From positions 21,572-69,206 of the forward strand of contig JADGBS010000001.1 of assembly GCA_015231325.1 (NCBI GenBank): a stretch of 47,635 nucleotides of DNA, given 5' to 3'. A program made the position numbers and the translations under genes. Numbering within the stretch: the first letter of the stretch is position 1; every line of letters begins with the position of its first letter. Source of the stretch: Oligoflexia bacterium (GTDB lineage: Bacteria > Bdellovibrionota > Bacteriovoracia > Bacteriovoracales > Bacteriovoracaceae). Below are positions 47,510 through 47,635 of this stretch, one piece after another. The notes beneath the pieces are model-generated. The model worked only from the letters and a program-made list of their open reading frames with translations, was not told where the DNA came from and searched no databases.

Positions 47510-47635
47510 ATGGCACGTGCAAACGCAAAAAAAGGAAAGTTACTTATGGGTAAATACAATCCAAAAGTTGATCTTGTTTTCAGAAAATTATTCGGCAGCG
47601 AAGAAAACAAAGATATATTAATGTCACTGGTGAAT
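47510..47635 (+). CDS. Rpn/PD-(D/E)XK nuclease-family transposase-like protein, truncated at window edge
   Basis: AAGGAG RBS then MARANAKKGKLLMGKYNPKVDLVFRKLFGSEENKDILMSLVN..., open to the window end; absent from the ORF track. Confidence 0.75.
   Translation, partial: MARANAKKGKLLMGKYNPKVDLVFRKLFGSEENKDILMSLVN

Noticed and set aside
1-47635. CRISPR array or rRNA operon
   Set aside because: No regularly spaced direct repeats with unique spacers and no rRNA-like sequence were seen; short tandem repeats listed are too short and contiguous to be CRISPR.

Overview
AT-rich bacterial chromosomal window, probably Bdellovibrionota-like or a related Gram-negative (taxonomy is inferred from overall gene flavour only). 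Recognisable content: an edge-truncated ankyrin-repeat protein; a NUDIX-NadD fusion; thioredoxin reductase; a pair of secreted/outer-membrane proteins; RtcB; a tightly coupled type I secretion-like operon (TolC, ABC, triple-hemerythrin, ABC with C39-like domain, HlyD, Pro/Glu/Gly-rich protein); a corrinoid methyl-transfer cluster (MetH-type homocysteine methyltransferase, MttB-like, B12 protein, MetH activation-domain protein, APH-like kinase) with an IS200/IS605 TnpA/TnpB element in its divergent promoter region; tRNA-Asp followed by a toxin-antitoxin/IS-rich island (two HEPN/MNT pairs, an MNT gene remnant, HicAB, recombinase-like ORF, IS982-like transposase, Fic); a radical-SAM/ferredoxin-nitroreductase/methyltransferase region; a beta-lactamase-like serine hydrolase; an SNF2 helicase plus SWIM-finger protein with an H1-like tail; an exported kinase-like protein; beta-carbonic anhydrase; and an edge-truncated Rpn-family nuclease. 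The two best candidates for an undescribed system are (1) the hemerythrin-containing type I secretion-like operon, whose two ABC ATPase domains both look degenerate, and (2) the disassembled methionine-synthase-like corrinoid cluster that pairs MttB with MetH modules. All calls come from reading motifs by eye; no database search was run.
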